Shown in pieces: positions 54,956 to 63,249 of a DNA stretch of 64,000 nt. The notes under the pieces are model-generated. The model saw only the letters and a list, made by a program, of their open reading frames with translations, had not been told where the DNA came from and searched no databases. The stretch is from Limnohabitans sp. Rim8 (GTDB taxonomy: Bacteria; Pseudomonadota; Gammaproteobacteria; Burkholderiales; Burkholderiaceae_C), in contig CAMDKK010000010.1 of NCBI GenBank assembly GCA_945901045.1, positions 1 to 64,000 of the forward strand, in the 5' to 3' direction. How positions within the stretch are numbered: position 1 is the first letter of the stretch; each line of letters opens with the position of its first letter. A program made the translations under genes and the position numbers.

Positions 54956-55705
54956 TCAGGCCCGCGCAGCAAAAAACCGGGCCAAAATGGCCGCACTGTA
55001 GCGGCTGGCCACGTGGGTAACGAACTTTAAAAAGTCGGCATGCGCATCGTCATCGGCGCGGTCCGATACCGTGCGCATGGCAGCAAAGGGCACGCCGTAA
55101 TCGTGACAGACCTGGGCCACCGCTGCGCCCTCCATTTCAACGGCCAGTGCATCGGGCAAGGACTGCTGCAGCTGCTGACTCTCGCGGCGATTTGACACAA
55201 AACGGTCCCCGCTCACAATCAAACCTTGGTGCATCTGCGGCCGGGTGATGCCAAAGTCCTGCAATCTGGCAGCATCCAACACGCCCTGCTGCAACACCGA
55301 TTGCGCCGCCAGCGCCAAGGCTGCGGTCAAGGCCGGATCGGTGCCAAAGCGTGCGCGGCCATAGAGCGGCACTTCGTAGGCCGGAAACAAAGGGGACGCG
55401 TCCATATCGTGTTGCAAAAATTCGGTCGCCACCACCACGTCGCCCACCCTTGCATCGCTTGCCAGCCCACCGGCCACGCCTGTGAACAAAACTTGCGCCA
55501 CACCAAATCGCTCCATCAAAACCGTTGCCGTGGTGGCTGCAGCCACCTTGCCAATGCGCGACAGCACCACCACCACCTCGTGCCCGTTTAAATGGCCCAA
55601 AGCAAAGGAGCGACCTGCCACCATTTGCTTGTGCTCATCGGGCATCAAGGCCAGCACCGCCGCCAGCTCTTCGTGCATGGCGCTGACGATCGCGATGCGT
55701 CCCAT
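54956..55705 (-). CDS. mtnN: 5'-methylthioadenosine/S-adenosylhomocysteine nucleosidase
   Basis: This 249-residue nucleosidase cleaves MTA and SAH, recycling methionine and making the autoinducer precursor. IAIVSAMHEELAAVL holds the catalytic Glu, FTGVAGGLASDARVGDVVVATEFLQHDMD the family signature, and AVEMEGAAVAQVCHDYGVPFAAMRTVSDRAD the ligand-binding Glu and catalytic Asp. Its ATG overlaps the stop of the upstream acyl-CoA ligase gene, so the two are co-translated. Confidence 0.94.
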   Translation of the reverse strand: MGRIAIVSAMHEELAAVLALMPDEHKQMVAGRSFALGHLNGHEVVVVLSRIGKVAAATTATVLMERFGVAQVLFTGVAGGLASDARVGDVVVATEFLQHDMDASPLFPAYEVPLYGRARFGTDPALTAALALAAQSVLQQGVLDAARLQDFGITRPQMHQGLIVSGDRFVSNRRESQQLQQSLPDALAVEMEGAAVAQVCHDYGVPFAAMRTVSDRADDDAHADFLKFVTHVASRYSAAILARFFAARA

Positions 55706-57387
55706 CAGACTTTGTCGCGCAATTCCCGCCGCAAGATTTTGCCGACCGGTGTTTTGGGCAGGTCGGTGCGGAACTCGATCACGCGGGGTTGTTTGTAGCC
55801 GGTCAGGTTGGCGCGGCAGTAGTCTTGAATCTGCGCCTCGGTGAGTGACGGGTCTTTTTTGACCACCACCAGCTTGACGGCTTCGCCGGTTTTTTCATCC
55901 GGCACGCCAATCGCCGCGCACTCGAGTACGCCGGGGCAACTGGACACGACTTCTTCCACCTCGTTGGGGTAGACGTTGAAGCCGCTGACCAAAATCATGT
56001 CTTTCTTGCGGTCCACAATCTTGAAGAAACCGCGCTCGTCCACAATGCCGATGTCGCCCGACTTGAAGTACCCATCGGGCGTCATGACGCGGGCCGTTTC
56101 GTCCGGCCGCTGCCAGTAACCGGCCATCACCTGCGGGCCTTTGATGGCGATCTCACCGGGGGTGCCGAGCGCAGTGACATCGTGGCCTTCGTCGTCGATC
56201 AACTTCATCCAGGTGCTGGGAATCGGCACGCCAATGGTCCCCGAAAACTCGGTGCTGGTGGTTGGGTTGCAACTCGCCGAGGGGCTGGTTTCAGACAGAC
56301 CATAGCCTTCGCAAATCGGGCAGCCGGTTTTGGCCAGCCACAACTCGGCCACCGCACGGGTCACGGCCATGCCGCCGCCGACCGAGGCTTTCAGGTTGCG
56401 CCAGTTGACGGTATCGAAATCGGGGTGGTTGGCCAAGCCATTGAACAAGGTGTTGACCGCCGGTAAGCTGTGAAACGTGTGTTTGGACAGCTCTTTGAGC
56501 ACCGCCGGAATATCGCGCGGATTGGGAATCAAAATCGTCTTGGCACCGGTGCGCATGCTGAGCATCATGTTCACCGTGAAGGCAAAAATATGGTACAGCG
56601 GCAAGGCACACACCGAGGTCGGCTGCTCATTGGCAGGCACCCGTTTCATCACGGGTTGATTCCAGGCCTCAGACTGCAACACATTGGCCACCACATTGCG
56701 GTGCAACAACACGGCCCCCTTGGACACGCCCGTGGTGCCACCGGTGTACTGCAGCACGGCAATATCGTCAGGCCCGATGACCGGCGACGTAAAGGGCAAA
56801 CCTTCACCCTGTGACAAAGCGCTGTTGAAGCGCACCGCTTGCGGCAAGTCGAAGGCAGGCACCATTTTTTTGACGTTGCGCACCACGTAATTGACCAAGC
56901 TGCCTTTGAGCAAACCCAATCGATCGCCCATGGCGCACATCACCACATGCTTGACCGCTGTTTGCGCGATGCATTTGTCCAGCGTGGAGGCAAAGTTCTC
57001 AATGATCACGATGGCCTGCGAGCCCGAGTCCTTGAGCTGATGCTCCAGCTCCCGCGGGGTGTACAAGGGATTCACGTTCACCACCACATAGCCTGCCCGC
57101 AAAATGGCCGCCACCGCAATCGGGTACTGCGGCACATTGGGCATCATGATGGCAATGCGGTCGCCCTTGGCCAAACCGAGCGACTGAAAATAAGCCGCCA
57201 TGGCCTGACTCTGCGTGTCCAGGTCGGCGTAACTCAAGTCCTTGCCCATGAAGCTGAACGCCGTGCGATCAGCAAACTGGCTAAAGCCTTCTTGCATGAG
57301 CGTCACGAGCGAGCTGTAACGGCTGGCATCGATGTCCGAAGGCACACCTTCGGGATAACTGCTCAACCAAATGCGATCTGAGGTCAT
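55705..57387 (-). CDS. fadD: long-chain fatty acid-CoA ligase
   Basis: The 560-residue AMP-forming ligase activates fatty acids to acyl-CoA. The P-loop-like LQYTGGTTGVSKGAVLLH, the CEGYGLSETSP motif, the SGDIGIVDERGFFKIVDRKKDMILVSGFNVYP hinge and the C-terminal LPKTPVGKILRRELRD with its catalytic lysine are all intact, giving a full-length FadD-type enzyme. AGGAG stands 8 bases before the ATG. It is the first gene of the pair with mtnN and is divergent from the caspase-like gene. It would feed the crotonases and the 3-hydroxybutyryl-CoA dehydrogenase of this window. Confidence 0.94.
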   Translation of the reverse strand: MTSDRIWLSSYPEGVPSDIDASRYSSLVTLMQEGFSQFADRTAFSFMGKDLSYADLDTQSQAMAAYFQSLGLAKGDRIAIMMPNVPQYPIAVAAILRAGYVVVNVNPLYTPRELEHQLKDSGSQAIVIIENFASTLDKCIAQTAVKHVVMCAMGDRLGLLKGSLVNYVVRNVKKMVPAFDLPQAVRFNSALSQGEGLPFTSPVIGPDDIAVLQYTGGTTGVSKGAVLLHRNVVANVLQSEAWNQPVMKRVPANEQPTSVCALPLYHIFAFTVNMMLSMRTGAKTILIPNPRDIPAVLKELSKHTFHSLPAVNTLFNGLANHPDFDTVNWRNLKASVGGGMAVTRAVAELWLAKTGCPICEGYGLSETSPSASCNPTTSTEFSGTIGVPIPSTWMKLIDDEGHDVTALGTPGEIAIKGPQVMAGYWQRPDETARVMTPDGYFKSGDIGIVDERGFFKIVDRKKDMILVSGFNVYPNEVEEVVSSCPGVLECAAIGVPDEKTGEAVKLVVVKKDPSLTEAQIQDYCRANLTGYKQPRVIEFRTDLPKTPVGKILRRELRDKV

Positions 57388-57735
57388 TGTTGGATCTCCT
57401 TTTCGGGGCAGTCTACAGCAACTCTGACGGGGAACTGACAGGGAAAACGTGAGGTCTCTCAGAGCGGTATTTGATGGGCATTTGCCGATTGAAGCCCAGT
57501 TTGATGTCCGGTCTTCATGCTTTGTTCAGCCCATGGGCTACGGCTTCGAACAGAGCCGCGTTGATGGGTCTTATAGGCCATCGGCAGCGGCATGTGCAAT
57601 GGGCAGTTTTTGCGTGGCTTCACGTTGAACGCGTCAGACAATGAAAGCGCATTAACCGTTTGGCTGATCACCCTGCTGAAGCATTTGCCCATGCAATGTT
57701 CTAAGATCCGTGTTACCCAAACGCCCCCGTTGCCC
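57388..57735. other. 348-bp intergenic region between fadD and the caspase-FGE gene
   Basis: This is the divergent promoter region. It contains the fadD ribosome site next to 57387 and a frame that could extend the caspase-FGE gene upstream to 57592, which I judge non-coding because the signal peptide begins at 57736. No clear operator repeat was found. Confidence 0.45.
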
Positions 57736-59424
57736 ATGTTCCACCGTTGGCTTTTCTTTTTGTTGATCGTTTTCAGTAGCGCCAGCTTCGCCCAGCCCAA
57801 AGAAAACCGGGTGGCGCTGGTTGTGGGCAACAGCGCCTACAAATCGGCCCCCTTGCGCAACCCCACCAATGACGCCCAGGACATGGCCGTCAAGCTCAAA
57901 GGCATGGGCTTCACGGTCATTGAGCGCAGCAACCTGACCGTCAAACAAATCGGCAGTACCCTGCGCGAGTTCCGCTCCAAGCTCACGCCGGGCAGCGTAG
58001 CGCTGGTGTTTTATGCTGGGCACGGGGTGCAGATCAAAGGCGAGAACTACCTGCCTGCGGTGGACGCAGACATCAGCAGTGAAGAAGACGTGCCCACCCA
58101 AAGTCTGGCCATGCGCCAGATCATGGACGTGCTGGGTGATGCCAAGACACGGCTGAACCTGGTGTTTTTGGACGCTTGCCGCAACAACCCCTACGCCCGC
58201 AGCTTCCGGTCGGCGTCGTATGGTTTGAATCGGGTCAATGCACCCTCAGGGACTTTGATCTCTTTTGCCACCCGCCCCGGGAGCGTGGCGGCCGATGGCA
58301 CGGAGCGCAATGGCCTTTACACAGGCGCCCTGTTGGCGCAAATGAACAACCCTCACCAGCCGATTGAGCAGATTCTCAAGAAGGTGGTCAGCCAAGTCAA
58401 AGCCGGCTCCAACAGCCAGCAAGAGCCATGGATGGAGGGCAGCATTGAGGGTGAGTTTTGTTTTGGGGAATGCGGCAAGCAAATGGCGCAAAGTGGCGTG
58501 AGTGATGACCGCGCACTTTGGGATTCGGTCAAAGAAAGCCGAGATGCCAATGAAGTCAGGGCTTATTTAGAGCGGTTCCCGCGTGGATTGTTCTCAGGTG
58601 TTGCACGCGCAAGGGTGGCGGCCTTGGACAAAGCGGAACCTCAAATGGCCATGGCCAGGCCACCGCAAACCTCTGCACCCACACCCACACCACCGTCGTC
58701 TGCCTTCAAGGTGGGCAGCGTTTTCAAGGACTGCGAGGACTGCCCTGAGATGGTGGTTATTCCCGCTGGGACTTTCTGGATGGGTTCTAAAGCAAACCCC
58801 ATTGCGGCAACGCAGCCCAGTCATGATGAGCAGCCTCAACACGCTGTGTCCATCCGGTCTTTTGCTTTGGGCAAGTTGGAAGTCACGCAAGAACAGTGGT
58901 ACGCAATGATGGGTAACTTGCCCAGCAACTTCAAAGGTCGCACCTTGCCTGTGGAGCAGGTCTCTTGGCATGATGCACAAGAATTTATCAGGCGGTTGAA
59001 CGCCAAGTCGGGTCAGAATTACAGACTACCCTCTGAGGCCGAATGGGAATATGCCGCCAGAGCAGGCAGCCCAGCAAACTATTCATTTGGCGATGACCCT
59101 AAGCAGTTGGGTCGGTTTGCTTGGTTTGCCGGTAACTCGGGCAATATGACACAGCCTGTTGGCGAGAAAATGGCCAACAATTTTGGCTTATATGACATGC
59201 ACGGGAATGTCTGGGAGTGGACGCAGGATTGTTGGAATGACAACTATGCTGGCGCACCGGCAGACGGCAGTGCCTGGACTACAGGGGACTGTTCCACACG
59301 GGTTGCGCGGGGCGGTTCTTGGTTCGTCAATCCGCAAGACTTGCGTGTCACGAACCGCGGCAGATACGCATCTGCTTTCCGGCTCTTAAGCAGCGTCGGC
59401 TTGCGTGTTGCCAGAACGCTTTGA
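57736..59424 (+). CDS. secreted caspase-like peptidase fused to an FGE-sulfatase-fold domain
   Basis: The 562-residue protein starts with a signal peptide (MFHRWLFFLLIVFSSASFAQ). Residues 25 to about 235 form a caspase/peptidase C14 domain with the dyad H96 in FYAGHGVQIKGENYL and C148 in FLDACRNNPYARSF. A proline-rich linker (about 300-325) leads to an FGE-sulfatase/SUMF1-fold domain at about 325-560 (MVVIPAGTFWMGS, then LPSEAEWEYAARAG and NVWEWTQDCW). The FGE catalytic cysteine position reads RGGSWFVNPQDLR, without cysteine, so it is probably a binding domain. The start follows the signal peptide; an upstream ATG at 57592 is less likely. Secretion to the periplasm or surface is inferred. Confidence 0.88.
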   Translation: MFHRWLFFLLIVFSSASFAQPKENRVALVVGNSAYKSAPLRNPTNDAQDMAVKLKGMGFTVIERSNLTVKQIGSTLREFRSKLTPGSVALVFYAGHGVQIKGENYLPAVDADISSEEDVPTQSLAMRQIMDVLGDAKTRLNLVFLDACRNNPYARSFRSASYGLNRVNAPSGTLISFATRPGSVAADGTERNGLYTGALLAQMNNPHQPIEQILKKVVSQVKAGSNSQQEPWMEGSIEGEFCFGECGKQMAQSGVSDDRALWDSVKESRDANEVRAYLERFPRGLFSGVARARVAALDKAEPQMAMARPPQTSAPTPTPPSSAFKVGSVFKDCEDCPEMVVIPAGTFWMGSKANPIAATQPSHDEQPQHAVSIRSFALGKLEVTQEQWYAMMGNLPSNFKGRTLPVEQVSWHDAQEFIRRLNAKSGQNYRLPSEAEWEYAARAGSPANYSFGDDPKQLGRFAWFAGNSGNMTQPVGEKMANNFGLYDMHGNVWEWTQDCWNDNYAGAPADGSAWTTGDCSTRVARGGSWFVNPQDLRVTNRGRYASAFRLLSSVGLRVARTL

Positions 59425-59457
59425 GTTTTGCATCTTGGCTACAACAGCGGTTTCCCT

Positions 59458-59697
59458 GTGACATCTCCCAAACTCAACCCCAAGCTCTGCCCACTTTGCG
59501 GCAAGTCCAACCTGTGCGCGATGGAGATTGCCAAAGCCACAGGCCAAGCGCTGGAACCTTGCTGGTGCGTGAATGCCTATTTCACGCCAGAACTTCTGGC
59601 CAAGTTGCCTGAAGAATCCAAGGGCCAAGCCTGCATCTGCGCTGGCTGTGCGGCCAAAGCCGCCTGGCAGCGCAACCCCCTCACTCAATCGCCTTGA
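59458..59697 (+). CDS. cysteine-rich CWC family protein
   Basis: This small protein of about 79 residues carries paired cysteines: CPLCGKSNLC near the N-terminus, then the naming motif CWC (EPCWCVNAYF) and CICAGCA near the C-terminus. Such proteins probably bind zinc; their role is unknown. The GTG start at 59458 gives the usual length; a TTG at 59428 is possible. Its stop overlaps the end of the convergent pntB gene by 17 bases. Confidence 0.75.
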   Translation: MTSPKLNPKLCPLCGKSNLCAMEIAKATGQALEPCWCVNAYFTPELLAKLPEESKGQACICAGCAAKAAWQRNPLTQSP

Positions 59698-61120
59698 CCA
59701 TGTCCTCCACGACCTTCTTGGCGTCGCCGAACACCATCATGGTTTTGTCCATGTAAAAGAGTTCGTTGTCCAGGCCGGCGTAACCCGCGGCCATAGAGCG
59801 TTTGTTGACGATGATGGTTTTGGCTTTGTAGGCTTCCAAGATCGGCATGCCGTAGATGGCGCTGCCCTTGATGTGCGCGGCGGGGTTGACCACGTCGTTG
59901 GCGCCCAGAATGATGGCCACGTCGGCCTGGCCGAATTCACCGTTGATGTCTTCCATCTCAAACACCTGGTCGTAGGGCACTTCGGCCTCGGCCAAGAGCA
60001 CGTTCATGTGGCCGGGCATGCGGCCCGCCACGGGGTGGATGGCGTATTTGACGGTGATGCCTTTTTCGGTGAGCTTGGCGGCCAGTTCTTTGACCGCATG
60101 CTGTGCACGCGCCACCGCCAACCCGTAACCGGGCACGATGACCACGGTTTCGGCATTGCCCAGCACAAAGGCGGCGTCGTCGGCGCTGCCGGTTTTCACG
60201 GGGCGCTGCTCGGCACTGCCCACACTGGCCGTGGTGGCGTCGCCACCAAAGCCGCCCAAAATCACATTGAAAAAGCTGCGGTTCATGGCCTTGCACATGA
60301 TGTAGCTCAATATGGCGCCCGAGCTGCCCACCAAGCTGCCCGCAATAATCAGCATGCTGTTGTTCAGGCTGAAGCCAATGCCAGCGGCGGCCCAACCCGA
60401 GTAGCTGTTGAGCATGGACACCACCACTGGCATGTCGGCCCCACCGATCGGGATGATGATCAACACGCCCATCACAAAGGCCAGCGCCAGCATGGCAAAG
60501 AAGGCGGTCCAGCTTTCAGTGGCCGTAAAGACCAGTCCCAGACCCAAGGTGGCCAAACCCAAAATCAAATTGAGTTTGTGCTGACCGGCAAACTGCACCG
60601 GCGCGCCTTGGAACAACCTGAACTTGTATTGGCCCGACAACTTGCCAAATGCAATCACCGAGCCACTGAAGGTGACCGCGCCAATGGCCGCGCCCAAGAA
60701 CAGCTCCAAGCGGTTACCGGCCGGAATCGGTGGCACCGTGCCGTCGGCGGCTTTTTGCACAATCTGGAAGGCGTAGGGCTCGGCCACCGCCGCAATGCCA
60801 ATAAACACCGCCGCCAAGCCGATCATGCTGTGCATAAAGGCCACCAACTCGGGCATCTTGGTCATCTCGACTTTGTTGGCCATGTAGGCGCCCATGCCGC
60901 CGCCCAGCACCAAGCCACCCAAGACCAAGACCATGCCCTGGGCTTTGCCGCCGGACAGCTCCACGATCAAGGCGGCGGTGGTCAAGGCGGCAATCGCCAT
61001 GCCGACCATGCCAAACAGGTTGCCACGGATCGAGGTGGTCGGGTGCGACAGGCCTTTGAGGGCCTGAATAAAGCAAACGCTGGCAATCAAATACAGCAGC
61101 GTGACGAGGTTCATGCTCAT
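59681..61120 (-). CDS. pntB: NAD(P) transhydrogenase beta subunit
   Basis: The 479-residue subunit has about nine membrane helices followed by the NADP(H)-binding domain. The soluble domain shows VVIVPGYGLAVARAQHAVKELA, the IHPVAGRMPGHMNVLLAEAEVPYDQ segment and VNKRSMAAGYAGLDNELF at the end, all hallmarks of PntB. It couples proton entry to hydride transfer from NADH to NADP+. It overlaps pntAB by 4 bases and is the last of three genes. A long opposite-strand frame across it is a shadow. Confidence 0.97.
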   Translation of the reverse strand: MSMNLVTLLYLIASVCFIQALKGLSHPTTSIRGNLFGMVGMAIAALTTAALIVELSGGKAQGMVLVLGGLVLGGGMGAYMANKVEMTKMPELVAFMHSMIGLAAVFIGIAAVAEPYAFQIVQKAADGTVPPIPAGNRLELFLGAAIGAVTFSGSVIAFGKLSGQYKFRLFQGAPVQFAGQHKLNLILGLATLGLGLVFTATESWTAFFAMLALAFVMGVLIIIPIGGADMPVVVSMLNSYSGWAAAGIGFSLNNSMLIIAGSLVGSSGAILSYIMCKAMNRSFFNVILGGFGGDATTASVGSAEQRPVKTGSADDAAFVLGNAETVVIVPGYGLAVARAQHAVKELAAKLTEKGITVKYAIHPVAGRMPGHMNVLLAEAEVPYDQVFEMEDINGEFGQADVAIILGANDVVNPAAHIKGSAIYGMPILEAYKAKTIIVNKRSMAAGYAGLDNELFYMDKTMMVFGDAKKVVEDMVKAIE

Positions 61121-61440
61121 GCTTTGTCTCCCTCAACAGCCACGGTTTTCTTCTCTTTTTTCCTGAACATCTCGAGCATGCGGCGGGTCACCAAAAAGCC
61201 GCCGAACACGTTCACTGCGGCCAAAGCCACGGCCAGAGTGCCCATGGTTTGACCCAAGGTGGTTTCGGTCAAGGCCGCAGCCAACATGGCACCGACGATG
61301 ACGATGGCCGAGATCGCATTGGTCACCGCCATCAACGGCGTGTGCAAAGCGGGAGTCACTGTCCAGACCACATGGAAACCCACGTAAATGGCCAAGACAA
61401 AAATGATCAGATTCAGAAGGGTGGGGGATACGGCTTCCAT
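61117..61440 (-). CDS. pntAB: NAD(P) transhydrogenase alpha subunit part 2 (membrane part)
   Basis: This 107-residue protein has three or four hydrophobic helices (LNLIIFVLAIYVGFHVVWTVTPALHTPLMAVTNAISAIVIVGAML), equal to the membrane part of E. coli PntA. Here the alpha subunit is split into two genes, as in Rhodospirillum rubrum. It starts 35 bases after the pntAA stop and overlaps pntB. Confidence 0.95.
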   Translation of the reverse strand: MEAVSPTLLNLIIFVLAIYVGFHVVWTVTPALHTPLMAVTNAISAIVIVGAMLAAALTETTLGQTMGTLAVALAAVNVFGGFLVTRRMLEMFRKKEKKTVAVEGDKA

Positions 61441-61475
61441 GTTGTGTCCTTGTTTTTTTATGTTTGATGTGCGCT

Positions 61476-62606
61476 TTATTTGCGCTTGATTTCGCCAGCC
61501 TGCGTCATCAGGCAGGCGGCCACAATGTCGTCTTCCATGTCGACTTTGAATTCACCTTCTTTGGTGAATACCAGTTTCAAAAAGTCGAGCACGTTGCGGG
61601 CATACAGCGCAGAGGCATCGGCCGCCACCAAGGCGGGCAGGTTGGTCTCGCCAATGATGTTCACGCCATGCTTTTGCACGGTTTTACCAGCCTCGGTCAA
61701 CACGCAATTGCCCGCCACGCCGTCGGCGGCTTTGCCCGCAGCAATGTCCACAATCACAGAGCCGGGCTTCATGCTTTGCACCATCTCGGCGGTGACCAGC
61801 ACGGGGGCTGCACGGCCCGGAATCAAGGCGGTAGAAATGACCACGTCGGCCAGCGCCACGCGTTTGGCGACTTCGGTCTTTTGGCGGTCCAGCCAGCTTT
61901 GCGGCATCGGGCGGGCGTAACCGCCGACGCCTTCGGCGGCTTCTTTCTCTTCGGCGGTTTCGTAAGGCACGTCAATGAACTTGCCGCCCAAGGATTCGAC
62001 TTGCTCTTTCACGCTGGGGCGCACGTCAGAGGCTTCGATCACCGCGCCCAAACGCTTGGCGGTGGCAATGGCTTGCAAGCCGGCCACACCCACACCCAAA
62101 ATGACCACACGCGCCGCCTTGACGGTACCGGCAGCAGTCATCAGCATCGGGAAAAAGCGTTGGTACTGGTTGGCCGCCACCATCACCGCCTTGTAGCCGG
62201 CAATGTTGGCTTGCGATGACAACACGTCCATGCTTTGCGCACGGGTGGTGCGCGGGGCCGCCTCCAACGCAAAAGCGGTCAAACCTGCGCTGGCCATGCT
62301 TTGCAGACCAGCGGCATCAAAGGGGTTAAGCATGCCGACCAAGGCGGCGCCGGACTTCATCAGCGCCAACTCTGCAACGGTGGGGGCGCTGACTTTGAGC
62401 ACCATGTCGCAGGCCAAAGCACTTGCGGCATCGGTCACTTCGGCGCCAGCGGCCAAGTAAGCCTCGTCGGTCACGCTGGCGGCCAAGCCTGCGCCTGACT
62501 GCACATGCAAGCTGTGCCCTTGGGCTTTGAGTTTTTTGGCCGTCTCGGGCGTTAAGGCCACACGGGTTTCACCAGGCCGAGTTTCGGCGGGGACTCCAAT
62601 ACGCAT
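61476..62606 (-). CDS. pntAA: NAD(P) transhydrogenase alpha subunit part 1 (NAD-binding)
   Basis: The 376-residue soluble dI subunit binds NAD(H). It shows the alanine dehydrogenase-like start MRIGVPAETRPGETRVALTPETAKKLKAQGH, the RTTRAQSMDVLSSQANIAGYKAV region and the NAD-binding VVILGVGVAGLQAIATAKRLGAVIEASDVRP. The ATG at 62606 has GGAG 7 bases upstream; codons before it lie in the promoter region. It starts the pntAA-pntAB-pntB operon. Confidence 0.96.
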   Translation of the reverse strand: MRIGVPAETRPGETRVALTPETAKKLKAQGHSLHVQSGAGLAASVTDEAYLAAGAEVTDAASALACDMVLKVSAPTVAELALMKSGAALVGMLNPFDAAGLQSMASAGLTAFALEAAPRTTRAQSMDVLSSQANIAGYKAVMVAANQYQRFFPMLMTAAGTVKAARVVILGVGVAGLQAIATAKRLGAVIEASDVRPSVKEQVESLGGKFIDVPYETAEEKEAAEGVGGYARPMPQSWLDRQKTEVAKRVALADVVISTALIPGRAAPVLVTAEMVQSMKPGSVIVDIAAGKAADGVAGNCVLTEAGKTVQKHGVNIIGETNLPALVAADASALYARNVLDFLKLVFTKEGEFKVDMEDDIVAACLMTQAGEIKRK

Positions 62607-62772
62607 CTGCGCTCTCCATTTTTTTGAGAACTCACCCACGTGCCAAGACCCGCAAGCTTTGTCCAAACATCAACCTACCGCATTGTGCTTGAATTTTAAG
62701 ACCATCCGCGAAGAAACTAATTGGCATTGATGTACAAGCGATTTGGCACGAATTACTGTGATAATTTCGAGC

Positions 62773-63249
62773 ATGGACTTACGCTGGAAACCCAATGTGA
62801 CTGTTGCAGCCATCATGGCGCAAGGCGGTCGTTACCTGTTGATTGAAGAGCACACGCCCGAGGGCTTGCGGCTGAACAACCCGGCAGGCCATTTGGACCC
62901 CGGTGAGTCCTTTGTAGAAGGCTGCGCCAGAGAAGCTTTGGAAGAAACGGCACACGCCTTCAAGCCCGAGGCCTTGGTGGGGGTGTATTTGTCGCGCTTT
63001 CAAAGAGCCGCAACGGGCGAAGACATTACCTATGTGCGCTTTGCCTTTTGTGGCGAAGTGGGTCAGGCTGATCCGGCCTTGCAACTCGACACCGGCATTG
63101 TGCGCACTCTGTGGATGACGCCCGAAGAAATTCGCGCCAGCGCAGACCGCCACCGCAGCCCGTTGGTGCTGCGCTGCATTGAAGACCATCTGGCGGGGCA
63201 GCGCTTCAGTCTGGACACGCTGTACACCGACCCTTCTGTCAAGGCTTGA
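62773..63249 (+). CDS. Nudix hydrolase (NudJ-like)
   Basis: The 158-residue protein hydrolyses nucleoside diphosphate derivatives. The Nudix box is complete: GHLDPGESFVEGCAREALEETA gives the Gx5Ex7REUxEE pattern. The N-terminal WKPNVTVAAIMAQGGRYLLIEEHTPEGLRLNNPAGHL matches the NudJ/YmfB group, a phosphatase acting on thiamin pyrophosphate-like and nucleotide substrates in E. coli. The ATG at 62773 begins the conserved region. Its stop overlaps the convergent SGNH gene by 11 bases. Confidence 0.92.
   Translation: MDLRWKPNVTVAAIMAQGGRYLLIEEHTPEGLRLNNPAGHLDPGESFVEGCAREALEETAHAFKPEALVGVYLSRFQRAATGEDITYVRFAFCGEVGQADPALQLDTGIVRTLWMTPEEIRASADRHRSPLVLRCIEDHLAGQRFSLDTLYTDPSVKA

Noticed and set aside
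57736-59424. FGE-fold domain as the maturase for the sulfatase at 487-2100
   Set aside because: The segment that carries the catalytic cysteine in true FGE reads RGGSWFVNPQDLR without cysteine, and the protein has a signal peptide while the sulfatase does not.
59573-61252. 559-codon plus-strand frame opposite pntB
   Set aside because: It is a His/Gly/Gln-rich composition artefact antisense to a fully conserved pntB and pntAB; no domain is recognisable.
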